From Komagataeibacter kakiaceti JCM 25156 (GTDB lineage: Bacteria > Pseudomonadota > Alphaproteobacteria > Acetobacterales > Acetobacteraceae): a stretch of DNA of 10,037 nt. The stretch lies in NCBI RefSeq assembly GCF_000613305.1, contig NZ_BAIO01000054.1:1-10037 (forward strand), given 5' to 3'. The position numbers were made by a program, and so were the translations under genes. Shown piece after piece: positions 1-7,788 of this stretch (position 1 is its first letter; each line of letters starts with the position of its first letter). The notes below the pieces were generated by a model that saw nothing but the letters and a program-made list of their open reading frames with translations, searched no databases and was not told the origin of the DNA.

Positions 1-60
1 GCCATTGTCGCCACCGCGCTGTCCGCCCTTGGCGTACCGCATTCGCGGCAGATGGCCTGA
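1..60 (+). CDS. dxs: C-terminal end of upstream gene, probably dxs (partial)
   Basis: Frame 1 is open from the first base and ends at TGA 58-60, giving a 19-residue tail (AIVATALSALGVPHSRQMA). The gene lies 34 bases before the tlyA start on the same strand. In many alphaproteobacteria the gene directly before tlyA is dxs (1-deoxy-D-xylulose-5-phosphate synthase, first step of the MEP isoprenoid pathway). The tail resembles the helical C-terminus of that family, where a stretch of the type 'I-V-A-T-x-x-x-A-L' is common. The open frame and stop are seen directly. The dxs identity is inferred from neighbourhood and a short tail, so it is tentative. Confidence 0.45.
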   Translation, partial: AIVATALSALGVPHSRQMA

Positions 61-94
61 CGCACCGCTCCGTTCGGGAAGACAGGCACCGCGC

Positions 95-836
95 ATGGCA
101 AAACGTCGCGTCGATCAGATGCTGGTGGACCGGGGGCTGGTGGAAACCCGCACCCGGGCGCAGGCGCTCATCATGGCCGGGCTGGTCCATACGCCCGACC
201 GGCGCATCGCCAAGGCCGGTGAACAGATACCCGAGGATACGCCCCTGACCCTCAAGGGGCAGGACCATCCATGGGTATCACGCGGCGGGATCAAGCTGGC
301 GCATGGGCTGGAACATTTTGGCCTGTCGCCCGCGGGGCTGACCTGCTTGATGTCGGGGCCTCGACCGGCGGCTTTACCGATGTGCTGCTGCATGAAGGCG
401 CGGCCAGGTCTATGCCGTGGATGTCGGCCACGGGCAGCTCGCATGGAAACTGCGCAGCAATACCGAACAGGTTGTCGTGCTGGAAAAATGCAACGCCCGC
501 GCGCTGGACGCCACCCTCATTCCCGACCCCATACAGGCGCTGGTCTGTGACGCCAGCTTCATCGGGCTGCGTACGGTGCTGCCCGCGGGGCTGGAACTGT
601 GCGTGCCGGGCGCGTGGGCCATCGCACTGATCAAGCCGCAGTTCGAGGCCGGACGCGACGCCGTGGGGGCCAAGGGCGTGGTACGCGACCCGGCGGTACA
701 TGAAGCCGTGTGCCACATGATCCACGAATGGTGGTCGGCCCTGCCGGGCTGGAGCGTGCTGGGCATCGACCCCAGCCCCATCACCGGGCCGGAAGGCAAC
801 CGGGAATTCCTGATCGCGGCGCGTAAGGAAGGCTGA
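95..836 (+). pseudogene. tlyA: TlyA family rRNA (cytidine-2'-O)-methyltransferase, broken by two frameshifts
   Basis: TlyA-family enzymes methylate the ribose of cytidines in 16S and 23S rRNA using S-adenosylmethionine; some members are annotated as hemolysins. The start ATG at 95 opens an S4 RNA-binding domain (about residues 4-60, beginning RVDQMLVDRGLV), followed by the family motif VSRGGIKL (residues 61-68). The reading then jumps frame near 344-349. The SAM-binding motif LDVGASTGGFTDVLL is read in frame 1, and near 404-408 the reading moves to frame 3 for VYAVDVGHGQLAWKLR and the IKPQFE motif, ending at TGA 834-836. Each jump is what a single missing base would give. Adding one base at each point restores about 247 residues, normal for the family, with all expected motifs. 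As written, translation leaves the true frame after residue 85, before the SAM site. Two sequencing errors are more likely than decay, because conservation holds on both sides. No strong Shine-Dalgarno site precedes the ATG. Confidence 0.87.
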
Positions 837-941
837 TCGGCGGTCGCATCCGCCATCGGGGTTGTGATACACAGGCGGAAACATGGGGAGAGACGCATCC
901 CCTCCCCCCGAAATGACATGAAAAACATAGGCAGCACCGCG

Positions 942-2183
942 ATGTCCGCAGCCCCCGCATTACCGCCTTCACCACCACGCGACGGGACGGCGGCCGCGCT
1001 CCTGAATGATGAGGAACGCACGCGCATCCGTGCGAAATCCGCGCAGTTCGCCCCGCCCACCGCCGCCCTGCCCGATGGCCGTCGCGACCTTGTGGGCCTG
1101 TCGCGGGAGGAACTGACGGACATCATGGTGGAGATTGGTGAAAAACCATTCCGCACCAAGCAGTTGTGGCACTGGATCTACCATCAGGGCGTGACCGATT
1201 TTTCGCGCATGAGTTCCATCGCCCGCCCGTTGCAGGAAAAGCTGGCCGAACGCTTCATCGTCGGCCGCCCCGGCGTAGTAACGGAGCAGACATCGCAGGA
1301 TTCCACGCGCAAGTTCCTGTTCCGCTTCCGCGACGGGCAGGAAGCCGAGACCGTGTACATTCCCGACCGGCAGGAAGACCGGGGCGCGGTGTGCATATCC
1401 TCGCAGGTGGGCTGCACGCTGTCATGCACCTTCTGCCACACTGGCACGCAGGCGCTGGTGCGCAACCTGGGCGCTGCCGAGATCGTGGGCCAGTTCATGG
1501 CCGCGCGCGACAGCTATGGCGAATGGCCCAGCCCGAAGGGGGAAACCCCGCGCCTGCTGTCCACCATCGTGCTGATGGGCATGGGGGAGCCGCTGTACAA
1601 TTACGACAACGTGGCCAAGGCCATGCGCATCATCATGGATGGCGAGGGGATCGGGCTTTCGCGCCGGCGCATCACGCTGTCCACTTCCGGCGTGGTGCCG
1701 ATGATGGACCAGTGCGGCGCGGAGCTGGGCATCAATCTGGCCGTTTCCCTGCATGCCGTGCGCGACGACCTGCGTGATGAGATCGTGCCGCTCAACCGCA
1801 AATACCCCATTCGGGAGGTCATCGCCGCCTGCCGCCGTTACCCCGCCGCCAGCAATGCGCGCCGCATCACGTTCGAATACATCATGCTGCGCGGCATCAA
1901 TGACAGCGAGGCCGATGCCCGCGAACTGGTGCGCCTGATTTCGGGCATTCCGGCCAAGGTCAACCTGATCCCGTTCAACCCGTGGCCGGGCAGCAGCTAC
2001 CGCCCCTCCACGCGCGAGCAGCTTGAGCGGTTCGCGAAAATCGTGATGGACGCGGGTTTCGCCTCCCCCATCCGCATGCCGCGCGGGCGCGACATTCTGG
2101 CGGCGTGCGGGCAACTGCGCACCGAAAGCCAGCGCCTGCGCCGCAACGCGCGTGAGGACGCGCCCACCGATACGGTGGAATGA
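942..2183 (+). CDS. rlmN: RlmN: dual-specificity 23S rRNA/tRNA adenine-C2 methyltransferase (radical SAM)
   Basis: RlmN makes 2-methyladenosine at position 2503 of 23S rRNA and at position 37 of some tRNAs. It is a cytoplasmic radical SAM enzyme. Counting from ATG 942 (413 aa), the 4Fe-4S cluster cysteines are C158, C162 and C165 in CTLSCTFC. The two further cysteines used for methyl transfer in E. coli RlmN (C118, C355) correspond to C151 in CISSQVGC and C389 in RDILAACGQL. Other family signatures present are VLMGMGEPLYNYDNV, ITLSTSGVVPMM and VNLIPFNPWPGSSYRPS. The gene is intact. Its start is uncertain: in-frame GTG 864 and ATG 918 are also possible. ATG 942 is preferred because a weak AGG lies about 10 bases upstream and the N-terminal extension is low-complexity (Ala/Pro). 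It follows tlyA by 105 bases with no clear terminator between them. Confidence 0.95.
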   Translation: MSAAPALPPSPPRDGTAAALLNDEERTRIRAKSAQFAPPTAALPDGRRDLVGLSREELTDIMVEIGEKPFRTKQLWHWIYHQGVTDFSRMSSIARPLQEKLAERFIVGRPGVVTEQTSQDSTRKFLFRFRDGQEAETVYIPDRQEDRGAVCISSQVGCTLSCTFCHTGTQALVRNLGAAEIVGQFMAARDSYGEWPSPKGETPRLLSTIVLMGMGEPLYNYDNVAKAMRIIMDGEGIGLSRRRITLSTSGVVPMMDQCGAELGINLAVSLHAVRDDLRDEIVPLNRKYPIREVIAACRRYPAASNARRITFEYIMLRGINDSEADARELVRLISGIPAKVNLIPFNPWPGSSYRPSTREQLERFAKIVMDAGFASPIRMPRGRDILAACGQLRTESQRLRRNAREDAPTDTVE

Positions 2184-2243
2184 CGTAAAAATCCGCCCTT
2201 CACTTCTGGTCGCGCGCGCCACGGGATGCTAGGAGGACATGCC

Positions 2244-2285
2244 GCCGGCTTGCCGGCAAATTATTGTCAAAAGTTCTGTCGACAG
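2244..2285 (+). promoter_or_regulatory. Possible leader hairpin and palindrome upstream of argG
   Basis: GCCGGC-TT-GCCGGC (2244-2257) can fold as a five-pair stem with a CTTG loop. It is followed by the perfect 10-bp palindrome CTGTCGACAG (2276-2285), which runs into the argG ribosome binding site. The symmetry is seen directly. A regulatory role is only a guess: both elements are short and GC-rich sequence makes such hairpins common. Confidence 0.2.
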
Positions 2286-2298
2286 GAGAGTTCTCCCC

Positions 2299-3528
2299 AT
2301 GGCCGCCAAGGATGTCAGGAAGGTCGTGCTCGCGTATTCGGGCGGTCTTGATACTTCCGTGATTCTGCGCTGGTTGCAGACCACCTATAACTGCGAGGTC
2401 GTAACCTTTACGGCCGACCTTGGCCAGGGCGAGGAACTGGAACCCGCCCGCCGCAAGGCCGAAATGTTTGGCGTGAAGGAAATCTTTGTCGAGGACCTGC
2501 GCGAGACCTTCGTCAAGGACTTCGTCTTCCCCATGTTCCGCGCCAACGCGCTGTATGAGGGGCAGTACCTGCTGGGCACGTCCATCGCCCGCCCGCTGAT
2601 CGCCCAGCGCCAGATCGAGATTGCCGAACAGGTCGGCGCCGACGCCGTGGCCCATGGCGCCACCGGCAAGGGTAATGACCAGGTCCGTTTCGAACTGGCC
2701 TATTATGCGCTCAAGCCCGACATCACCGTCATCGCGCCGTGGCGGGAATGGGATCTGACATCGCGCACGCGCCTGCTCGCCTTTGCCGAGGAACACCAGA
2801 TTCCCATCGCGAAGGACAAGCGCGGCGAAGCGCCGTTCTCGGTCGATGCGAACCTGCTGCATTCCTCCTCCGAAGGGAAGCTGCTGGAAGACCCGGCGGT
2901 CGGCCCCGACGAGATCGTGTTCCAGCGCACCATCTCCCCCGAAGCGGCACCGGACAAGGCCACCGAAATCACCATTGACTTCGTGTCCGGCGATCCGGTT
3001 GCGATCAATGGCGTCGCCATGTCGCCCGCGACCCTGCTGGCGCGCCTGAACGATCTGGGCCGTGACAACGGCATCGGTCGTCTTGACCTGGTGGAAAACC
3101 GCTTCGTGGGCATGAAGTCACGCGGCATCTACGAAACGCCGGGCGGCACGATCCTGCTGACCGCGCACCGCAGCATCGAGAGCATCACGCTCGACCGCGA
3201 GGCCATGCACCTCAAGGACAGCCTGATGCCGCGTTATGCCGAGATCATCTATAACGGGCTGTGGTTCTCCCCCGAGCGGCGGATGCTGCAGGCGCTGATC
3301 GACCAGAGCCAGCATTCGGTCTCGGGCCGGGTGCGGCTCAAGCTGTACAAGGGCAATGTGATCTGCGTGGGCCGCGAAAGCCCCAACAGCCTGTATGATA
3401 CCCGTGTCGTCACGTTCGAGGATGATGAAGGCGCGTACAACCAGGCCGACGCGCAGGGCTTCATCCGTCTCAACGCGCTGCGCCTGCGACTGGGCGCGAA
3501 GATCGGCCGCCGTGGTGGCGCGCTCTGA
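2299..3528 (+). CDS. argG: Argininosuccinate synthase
   Basis: ArgG joins citrulline and aspartate with ATP to form argininosuccinate, AMP and pyrophosphate, the penultimate step of arginine biosynthesis, in the cytoplasm. The N-terminus carries the ATP pyrophosphatase P-loop AYSGGLDTS at residues 12-20. Further family motifs are [34 protein letters not shown] and the C-terminal [18 protein letters not shown]. The length of 409 aa is normal for the family and the frame is unbroken. ATG 2299 is chosen because AGGAGAG (2284-2290) lies at good spacing and the protein then begins at the usual point. An in-frame ATG at 2239 would add 20 residues of non-family sequence, and its upstream AGGAGG (2231-2236) is only two bases away. 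The gene lies 115 bases after rlmN and is unlinked to other arginine genes here. Confidence 0.97.
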   Translation: MAAKDVRKVVLAYSGGLDTSVILRWLQTTYNCEVVTFTADLGQGEELEPARRKAEMFGVKEIFVEDLRETFVKDFVFPMFRANALYEGQYLLGTSIARPLIAQRQIEIAEQVGADAVAHGATGKGNDQVRFELAYYALKPDITVIAPWREWDLTSRTRLLAFAEEHQIPIAKDKRGEAPFSVDANLLHSSSEGKLLEDPAVGPDEIVFQRTISPEAAPDKATEITIDFVSGDPVAINGVAMSPATLLARLNDLGRDNGIGRLDLVENRFVGMKSRGIYETPGGTILLTAHRSIESITLDREAMHLKDSLMPRYAEIIYNGLWFSPERRMLQALIDQSQHSVSGRVRLKLYKGNVICVGRESPNSLYDTRVVTFEDDEGAYNQADAQGFIRLNALRLRLGAKIGRRGGAL

Positions 3529-3575
3529 TCTTTCCGTTCCTTCCTCCATCTTCTCCAACTTCTGGCCGAGGTGTC

Positions 3576-4072
3576 ATGAAACGTTTTTCGCGTGTCATTC
3601 CCCTTCTTCTCGCTGCCTCCGTGCCGTGCCGCTGGCGGCATGCGGCGGCGCGAAACAGGATGATCAGCCGGAGCTGACCCCCGCGCAGTTCATGGACAAC
3701 GTGCGCAAGCAGCCCGGCGTGAAGACCCTGCCGGACGGGCTGGCGTACAAGGTCCTGAAATCCGGGCCGAAAGACGCGGCGCAGCCGACCATCAACGACA
3801 GTGTCATGGTCATTTACGAAGGGCGGCTGCCCGATGGCGGCATCTTCGACAGTTCCGACCAGCACGGCCATGGCGCGTATATGCAGATGCCGCTGGAAAT
3901 GGTGATCAAGGGCTGGCAGGAAGCCGTGCCCATGATGCATGTCGGGGATACGTGGATGCTGTACGTGCCACCGGAACTGGGTTACGGGCATAAATCCATG
4001 GGCATCATCCAGCCCGACAGCCCGCTTATTTTCAAGATCCAGCTTCTGGGTGTCTCCCACTCCGGCCACTAG
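3576..4072 (+). pseudogene. FKBP-type peptidyl-prolyl isomerase lipoprotein, frameshifted in the signal peptide
   Basis: FKBP-type isomerases speed cis-trans isomerisation of prolyl bonds; a lipoprotein form would act in the periplasm or at the outer membrane. ATG 3576 begins a good signal peptide (MKRFSRVIPLLLAAS) in frame 3. The lipobox VPLAAC and the rest of the protein are in frame 2, so one base appears missing near 3621-3625. Adding it gives ASVAVPLAACGG with the lipid-accepting Cys at residue 23 and a total of about 165 aa. The FKBP domain fills the C-terminal two thirds: VMVIYEGRLPDGGIFDSS, VIKGWQEAVPMMHVGDTWML, YVPPELGYG and a final LIFKIQLL strand. As written, frame 3 stops after about 33 codons and no mature enzyme would be made. 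It lies 47 bases after argG with GAGG (3569-3572) just before the ATG and ends at a strong terminator. A sequencing indel is the likelier cause. Confidence 0.88.
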
Positions 4073-4079
4073 GCGTTTC

Positions 4080-4114
4080 AAAAGCCATTCATCCCACGGG
4101 TGAATGGCTTTTTT
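4080..4114 (+). terminator. Rho-independent terminator after the FKBP gene
   Basis: A perfect 12-bp inverted repeat, AAAAGCCATTCA (4080-4091) and TGAATGGCTTTT (4101-4112), flanks a 9-base loop. The right arm runs into six consecutive T (4109-4114). It begins 8 bases after the FKBP stop codon and closes the plus-strand run from the left. The stem has moderate GC, but its length and T-tract make it convincing. Confidence 0.93.
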
Positions 4115-4219
4115 AATATGGGGGATGGCGGAAGACCCCGGCCATGGCGCCACAACTTATTGCCAGCCCGAGCGGCCCCATCTTGACCAGCAGGGGCAAA
4201 AAAACGGAAAACGCTTTTC

Positions 4220-5214
4220 ATGCAACGCCTATTTTCCGGCATTCAGCCGACCGGTATCCCGCAGCTTGGCAATTATCTGGGTGCGATACGCAACTGGGTG
4301 GCCCTACAGCGCGATCATGAATGTATTTTCTGCCTGGTGGACATGCACGCCATCACCACATGGCAGGAACCCCAGGCCCTGCGCCAGCAGACACTGGCGC
4401 AGACCGCCGTCCTTCTGGCGTCGGGCATCGATGCGGAACGCAACATCCTGTTCAACCAGTCCGCCGTCAGCGCGCATGCGCGGCTGGGGTGGATTTTCAA
4501 CTGTGTCGCGCGCATCGGGTGGCTCAACCGCATGACCCAGTTCAAGGACAAGGCGGGCAAGGACCGGGAGAAACATTCCGCCGGGCTATACGTCTATCCC
4601 GACCTGATGGCGGCCGACATTCTGGCATACAAGGCCACCGCCGTACCGGTGGGTGATGACCAGAAGCAGCATCTTGAACTGACCAACGACATCGCCCAGA
4701 AATTCAACCATGACTACGGGACCGAATTCTTCCCGCAGGTCCAGCCCCTGATCCCGCCGCAGGCGCGCGCGTGATGAGCCTGCGCGATGGCAGCAAGAAA
4801 ATGTCCAAATCCGATCCTTCCGCCCAGAGCCGGATCGAGATGACGGACGATGCCGACGCCATCGCGCTCAAGATCAAGCGCGCCAAGAGCGATTCCGAGC
4901 CCCTGCCCTCCGAGGAAGCAGGACTTGAAAACCGCCCCGAGGCCCGCAATCTTGTCACCATCTACGCCACCCTGTCCGGTGAGAGCGTGGCGGATGTGCT
5001 GACCCGTTTTGGTGGTCAGGGTTTCGGGCCGTTCAAGACGGCGCTGACCGAAGTGGTGGTCAATGCGATCTGCCCCATCGCATCGGAAACGGAACGCCTG
5101 CTGAAGGAACCCGGATTCCTGTGTGACACGCTGCGCGCGGGCGCACGACGCGCCAGCGCCATTGCCGAACCCATCGTATCGGAAGCGGAAACGCTGGTGG
5201 GCTTCCTGAAATAA
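4220..5214 (+). pseudogene. trpS: Tryptophanyl-tRNA synthetase, split by one frameshift
   Basis: TrpRS charges tRNA-Trp and is normally essential. The first part (ATG 4220, 184 residues) holds the class I Rossmann fold with the HIGH-equivalent [12 protein letters not shown] (residues 11-21) and the family motifs [20 protein letters not shown] and [13 protein letters not shown]. It stops at TGA 4772-4774. The remainder is in frame 1, with RVMSLRDG leading to the ATP-binding KMSKS (4798-4812) and running to TAA 5212-5214. One base missing in the alternating GC run 4763-4771 explains the break. Restoring it yields about 331 aa, the usual size. The break forms TGATG, so the second part could in principle start at ATG 4774 (or GTG 4771) by coupling and give a two-piece enzyme, but this would be unusual. 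With three similar breaks nearby, sequence error is favoured. A GGAA (4206-4209) about 10 bases upstream may serve as ribosome binding site; no clear promoter was seen in 4115-4219. Confidence 0.92.
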
Positions 5215-5231
5215 GCATGAAAGGCGGCGCC

Positions 5232-5651
5232 ATGCGCCAGGAACTGCACAGCCTTCAGGTCGCGACCCATGGCCGGGGTCTGGTCTCCATCGACCGGGCG
5301 GTTCTGGGCTGGGTACGACAGAGCGGGATTGAAACCGGGCTGCTGACCCTATGGTGCCGCCATACCTCCGCCTCGCTTACGGTGCAGGAAAATGCCGACC
5401 CCACGGTGCGGGAGGATATCGAACGCTATTTCGAGACCCTCGTGCCCGAGGAGAGCGGGCGCTACATCCATGACGACGAAGGCCCGGACGACATGCCCGC
5501 CCACCTGCGCGCCATGCTGACCAACGTGCAGCTTTCCATACCCGTGGCGGATGGTCGGCCCGTGCTGGGCACGTGGCAGGGGCTTTACCTGTTCGAACAC
5601 CGCCGCCGCCCCCACCGGCGCGAGATCGTGCTGCACCTGATCGGTACGTGA
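5232..5651 (+). CDS. yjbQ: YjbQ family (UPF0047) protein
   Basis: YjbQ proteins are small conserved trimeric proteins; some are annotated as secondary thiamine-phosphate synthase because of weak activity seen in E. coli, and their true role is unsettled. From ATG 5232 the protein is 139 aa, close to E. coli YjbQ. The family signatures are present in order: LWCRHTSASLTVQENADPTV, then IHDDEGPDDMPAHLRAML, then GTWQGLYLFEHRRRPHRREI, including the conserved His and Asp residues of the presumed metal or active site. AAAGGCGG (5220-5227) supports ATG 5232; the in-frame ATG 5217 would add five residues. Only 2 bases (from 5217) or 17 bases (from 5232) separate it from the trpS stop, so it is probably co-transcribed with trpS. 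It converges with fghA, whose stop is 18 bases away. Frame intact. Confidence 0.9.
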   Translation: MRQELHSLQVATHGRGLVSIDRAVLGWVRQSGIETGLLTLWCRHTSASLTVQENADPTVREDIERYFETLVPEESGRYIHDDEGPDDMPAHLRAMLTNVQLSIPVADGRPVLGTWQGLYLFEHRRRPHRREIVLHLIGT

Positions 5652-5669
5652 TCCCGCGCCACGAGCAGG

Positions 5670-6530
5670 TCAGCCGCCATTCAGGATGGCGGCATGGTGC
5701 GCGATATGGTCAGCGATGAATGACTGGATGAACCAGTAGGAATGATCGTATCCGGCATGCAGACGCAGCGCCAGTTTCTGACCCGCCTGCGCCGCCGCGT
5801 CCCTGAACGGTTCGGGGCGGAGCTGATCGTGCAGGAACTGATCCGCCTCGCCCTGATCGATCAGGATTTCCGTGGGGTGGGTGTGACCCGCCTCAAGCAG
5901 GCATGTCGCGTCCTCACGCGCCCATGCGGCGCGGTCTGGCCCCAGATAGGCGGTAAACGCCTTCTCCCCCCATGGCACGATGGCGGGGTGGCAAATGGGC
6001 GCGAAGGCCGAGACCGATTTCCATGCCCGCGGGGCGCGCAGCGCATGCACCAGCGCCCCATGCCCGCCCATGGAATGGCCCATTATGCCCCGCCGCGTGT
6101 CATCAACCGCGAAGCTGGTCCGGATCAGTTCCGGCAGTTCGTGGCCGATATAGCTGCCCATGCGGTAATGCGCGCGCCATGGTTCGCGCGTGGCGTCGAG
6201 GTAGAAACCGGCTCCGGTGCCCAGATCATACGTCTCGTCCTCCCCCGGCGCGCCCGCGCCACGGGGTGAGGTATCGGGCGCGACCAGCGCCAGGCCATGC
6301 TCGGCCGCGAAGCGCACGGCGTTGGATTTGATGAGGAATGTCTCCTCCGTGCAGGTCAGGCCCGCCAGCACGAACAGCACCGGCACCTTCTCCCCCGCCA
6401 GCGCGCGTTCGGGCAGGAACACGCCAAAGCGCGCCTCCAGCCCCAGAGTGGTGGAGGGGTGGCTGTAAAAGCCGACCCGCCCGCCGCAGCTTGCATGTTC
6501 CTCACGCATCGTGATGGCTGTCATGTTCAT
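5670..6530 (-). CDS. fghA: S-formylglutathione hydrolase
   Basis: FghA (FrmB/esterase D family) hydrolyses S-formylglutathione to formate and glutathione, the second step of glutathione-dependent formaldehyde detoxification in the cytoplasm. Starting at the ATG at 6530 (286 aa, normal size), it shows the alpha/beta-hydrolase nucleophile elbow GHSMGGHG with Ser153, the acid Asp230 in IDQGEADQF and His263 in GYDHSYWF. The spacing matches the known Ser-Asp-His triad. The conserved LTCTEETF with Cys60 is also present. The start codon lies 4 bases after the adhC stop on the same strand, so the two genes form an operon and are probably translationally coupled. A second in-frame ATG at 6524 is also possible; no strong Shine-Dalgarno site decides between them. 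Its end converges with yjbQ. Frame intact. Confidence 0.96.
   Translation of the reverse strand: MNMTAITMREEHASCGGRVGFYSHPSTTLGLEARFGVFLPERALAGEKVPVLFVLAGLTCTEETFLIKSNAVRFAAEHGLALVAPDTSPRGAGAPGEDETYDLGTGAGFYLDATREPWRAHYRMGSYIGHELPELIRTSFAVDDTRRGIMGHSMGGHGALVHALRAPRAWKSVSAFAPICHPAIVPWGEKAFTAYLGPDRAAWAREDATCLLEAGHTHPTEILIDQGEADQFLHDQLRPEPFRDAAAQAGQKLALRLHAGYDHSYWFIQSFIADHIAHHAAILNGG
5673..5693. terminator. Possible bidirectional hairpin between yjbQ and fghA
   Basis: GCCGCCAT (5673-5680) and ATGGCGGC (5686-5693) form a perfect 8-bp stem with a 5-base loop. It sits at the meeting point of two converging genes, inside the last codons of fghA. There is no T-tract on either side, so it is not a classic intrinsic terminator. 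It could still slow or end transcripts from both directions. The fold is seen directly; the role is inferred. Confidence 0.35.
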
Positions 6531-6534
6531 GCGC

Positions 6535-7650
6535 TCAGAACTCGACAACGGTGCGGATGCTCTCACCCTTCGCCATCATGTCAAAGCCTTCGTTGATGCG
6601 CTCAAGCGGCAGTTTGTGCGTAATCAGGCTGTCGATGTCGATGCGGTTTTCCATGAACCAGTCCACGATTTTCGGCACGTCGGTACGTCCCCGCGCGCCC
6701 CCGAAGGCCGATCCGATCCACCGCCGCCCGGTCACGAGCTGGAAGGGGCGCGTGCTGATTTCCTGCCCCGCGCCAGCCACCCCGATAATGGTGGAGACCC
6801 CCCAGCCACGATGGGCGCATTCCAGCGCCTGACGCATCAGCGTGGGATTGCCCACGCATTCGAAGGAGTAGTCCACGCCCCCGCCGGTCAGTTCCACGAT
6901 ATGGCCGACCAGATCGCCATCGGGGCCGAGGTCCTTGGGGTTGATGAAATCGGTCAGGCCGAATTTGCGGGCAATGGCCTCGCGCTCGGGGTTGATGTCG
7001 ATGCCGATGATGCGGTCAGCCCCCACCATCTTCGCGCCCTGGATGACATTCAGCCCGATACCGCCCAGCCCGAACACCGCCACCGTGCTGCCCGCCTCCA
7101 CCTTGGCGGTGAACAGCACCGCGCCGATTCCGGTGGTGACGCCGCAGCCGATGTAGAACACCTTGTCAAACGGGGCGTCGGGCCGGATCTTCGCCAGCGC
7201 GATTTCAGGCAGGACCGTATAGTTCGCGAACGTGGAGCAGCCCATGTAGTGATGGATCGGCTGCCCCCTGAACGAGAATCGCGACGTGCCGTCGGGCATG
7301 ACCCCCCTGCCCTGCGTGCCACGGATGGCCGTGCACAGGTTGGTCTTGCGCGACAGGCAGGATTTGCACTCCCGACATTCCGGCGTGTAGAGCGGGATCA
7401 CGTGGTCGCCGGGGCGCAGGTGGCGCACGCCGGGTCCGACCTCCCTGACCACGCCAGCCCCCTCATGGCCCAGGATGGCGGGGAACAGCCCCTCCGGGTC
7501 CGCGCCGGACAGGGTGAACTTGTCGGTATGGCACAGGCCGGTGGCCTTGATTTCAACCAGAACTTCCCCCTCCCGGGGGCCTTCCAACTGCACCGTCTCG
7601 ATCTCAAGCGGTTTGCCGGCTTCAAAAGCCACGGCTGCCCTTACGTCCAT
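6535..7650 (-). CDS. adhC: S-(hydroxymethyl)glutathione dehydrogenase / class III alcohol dehydrogenase
   Basis: This class III zinc alcohol dehydrogenase (FrmA/AdhC) oxidises S-hydroxymethylglutathione, formed from formaldehyde and glutathione, to S-formylglutathione with NAD+. From the ATG at 7650 it is 371 aa, the family size. Catalytic zinc ligands are visible: Cys40 (GLCHTD), His62 with Glu63 (GHEGAG) and Cys169 (GCGVTTG). The structural zinc cysteines are C92, C95, C98 and C106. The dinucleotide fold shows GLGGIG (194-199) with Asp218 ending the second strand, typical of NAD use. [10 protein letters not shown] and TRPFQLVTG are class III signatures. AAGGA about 10 bases upstream of the ATG (minus strand) supports the start, although the frame is open further upstream. 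The next gene, fghA, catalyses the following step. A predicted promoter is at 7706-7734. Confidence 0.97.
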   Translation of the reverse strand: MDVRAAVAFEAGKPLEIETVQLEGPREGEVLVEIKATGLCHTDKFTLSGADPEGLFPAILGHEGAGVVREVGPGVRHLRPGDHVIPLYTPECRECKSCLSRKTNLCTAIRGTQGRGVMPDGTSRFSFRGQPIHHYMGCSTFANYTVLPEIALAKIRPDAPFDKVFYIGCGVTTGIGAVLFTAKVEAGSTVAVFGLGGIGLNVIQGAKMVGADRIIGIDINPEREAIARKFGLTDFINPKDLGPDGDLVGHIVELTGGGVDYSFECVGNPTLMRQALECAHRGWGVSTIIGVAGAGQEISTRPFQLVTGRRWIGSAFGGARGRTDVPKIVDWFMENRIDIDSLITHKLPLERINEGFDMMAKGESIRTVVEF

Positions 7651-7677
7651 AACCGGTTTTTCCTTAAATTCATCATG

Positions 7678-7689
7678 GGTCCATGGACC
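7678..7689. promoter_or_regulatory. 12-bp palindrome in the adhC leader, candidate operator
   Basis: GGTCCATGGACC is a perfect 12-bp palindrome. It lies about 30 bases before the adhC start codon and some 10-20 bases downstream of the transcription start expected from the predicted promoter. A repressor bound there could block adhC-fghA expression. No known regulator site was recognised, and no regulator gene is adjacent to the operon. Confidence 0.3.
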
Positions 7690-7705
7690 ATCCCGTTTCG
7701 TTACG

Positions 7706-7734
7706 ATTAAGGGCATCGAAAGGCATGCCGTCAA
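7706..7734 (-). promoter_or_regulatory. Predicted sigma-70-type promoter of the adhC-fghA operon
   Basis: On the minus strand TTGACG (7734-7729, five of six consensus bases) is followed after exactly 17 bases by CTTAAT (7711-7706, four of six). This predicts a transcript start near 7699 and a leader of about 50 bases before the adhC ATG. Prediction is by eye only. Confidence 0.55.
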
Positions 7735-7766
7735 TGCCACCCGTCCCCGACCCGCCCATGCGCCGG

Positions 7767-7788
7767 TTCGATGACAATTCGATGACAA
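7767..7788. repeat. Perfect 11-bp tandem direct repeat upstream of adhC
   Basis: The unit TTCGATGACAA occurs twice without a gap (7767-7777 and 7778-7788). The period is close to one helical turn, so the two copies face the same side of the DNA. The repeat lies about 33 bases upstream of the predicted adhC -35 box, a typical position for an activator site, in the 256-base gap between two divergent genes. Function is inferred; the repeat itself is certain. Confidence 0.5.

Noticed and set aside
864..920. Possible promoter and hairpin before rlmN (GATACA; GGGGAG/CTCCCC)
   Set aside because: The -35 match is poor, and the stem is short with no T-tract.
1422..2222. A long minus-strand open frame opposite rlmN
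   Set aside because: Its composition is low-complexity and shadow-like, and the opposite strand carries intact rlmN with all catalytic residues.
2231..2298. Alternative argG start at ATG 2239 behind AGGAGG
   Set aside because: The Shine-Dalgarno is only two bases from that ATG, and the extra 20 residues are not argG-like; ATG 2299 has its own well-spaced site.
4183..4211. TTGACC as -35 box for trpS
   Set aside because: No acceptable -10 box lies 16-18 bases downstream.
4249..4284. Unusual HIGH motif in TrpRS (PQLGN)
   Set aside because: The first position varies in bacterial TrpRS (E. coli has a Thr there), so this is normal.
344..4774. Programmed -1 ribosomal frameshifting in tlyA, the FKBP gene and trpS
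   Set aside because: None of the four junctions has a recognisable slippery heptamer of the X XXY YYZ type, and the families are not known to use it.
6511..7710. A 399-codon open frame on the plus strand, antisense to adhC
   Set aside because: It overlaps the unmistakable adhC and the fghA start. Its translation is His/Arg/Ala-rich with no family resemblance, as expected for a shadow frame in GC-rich DNA.
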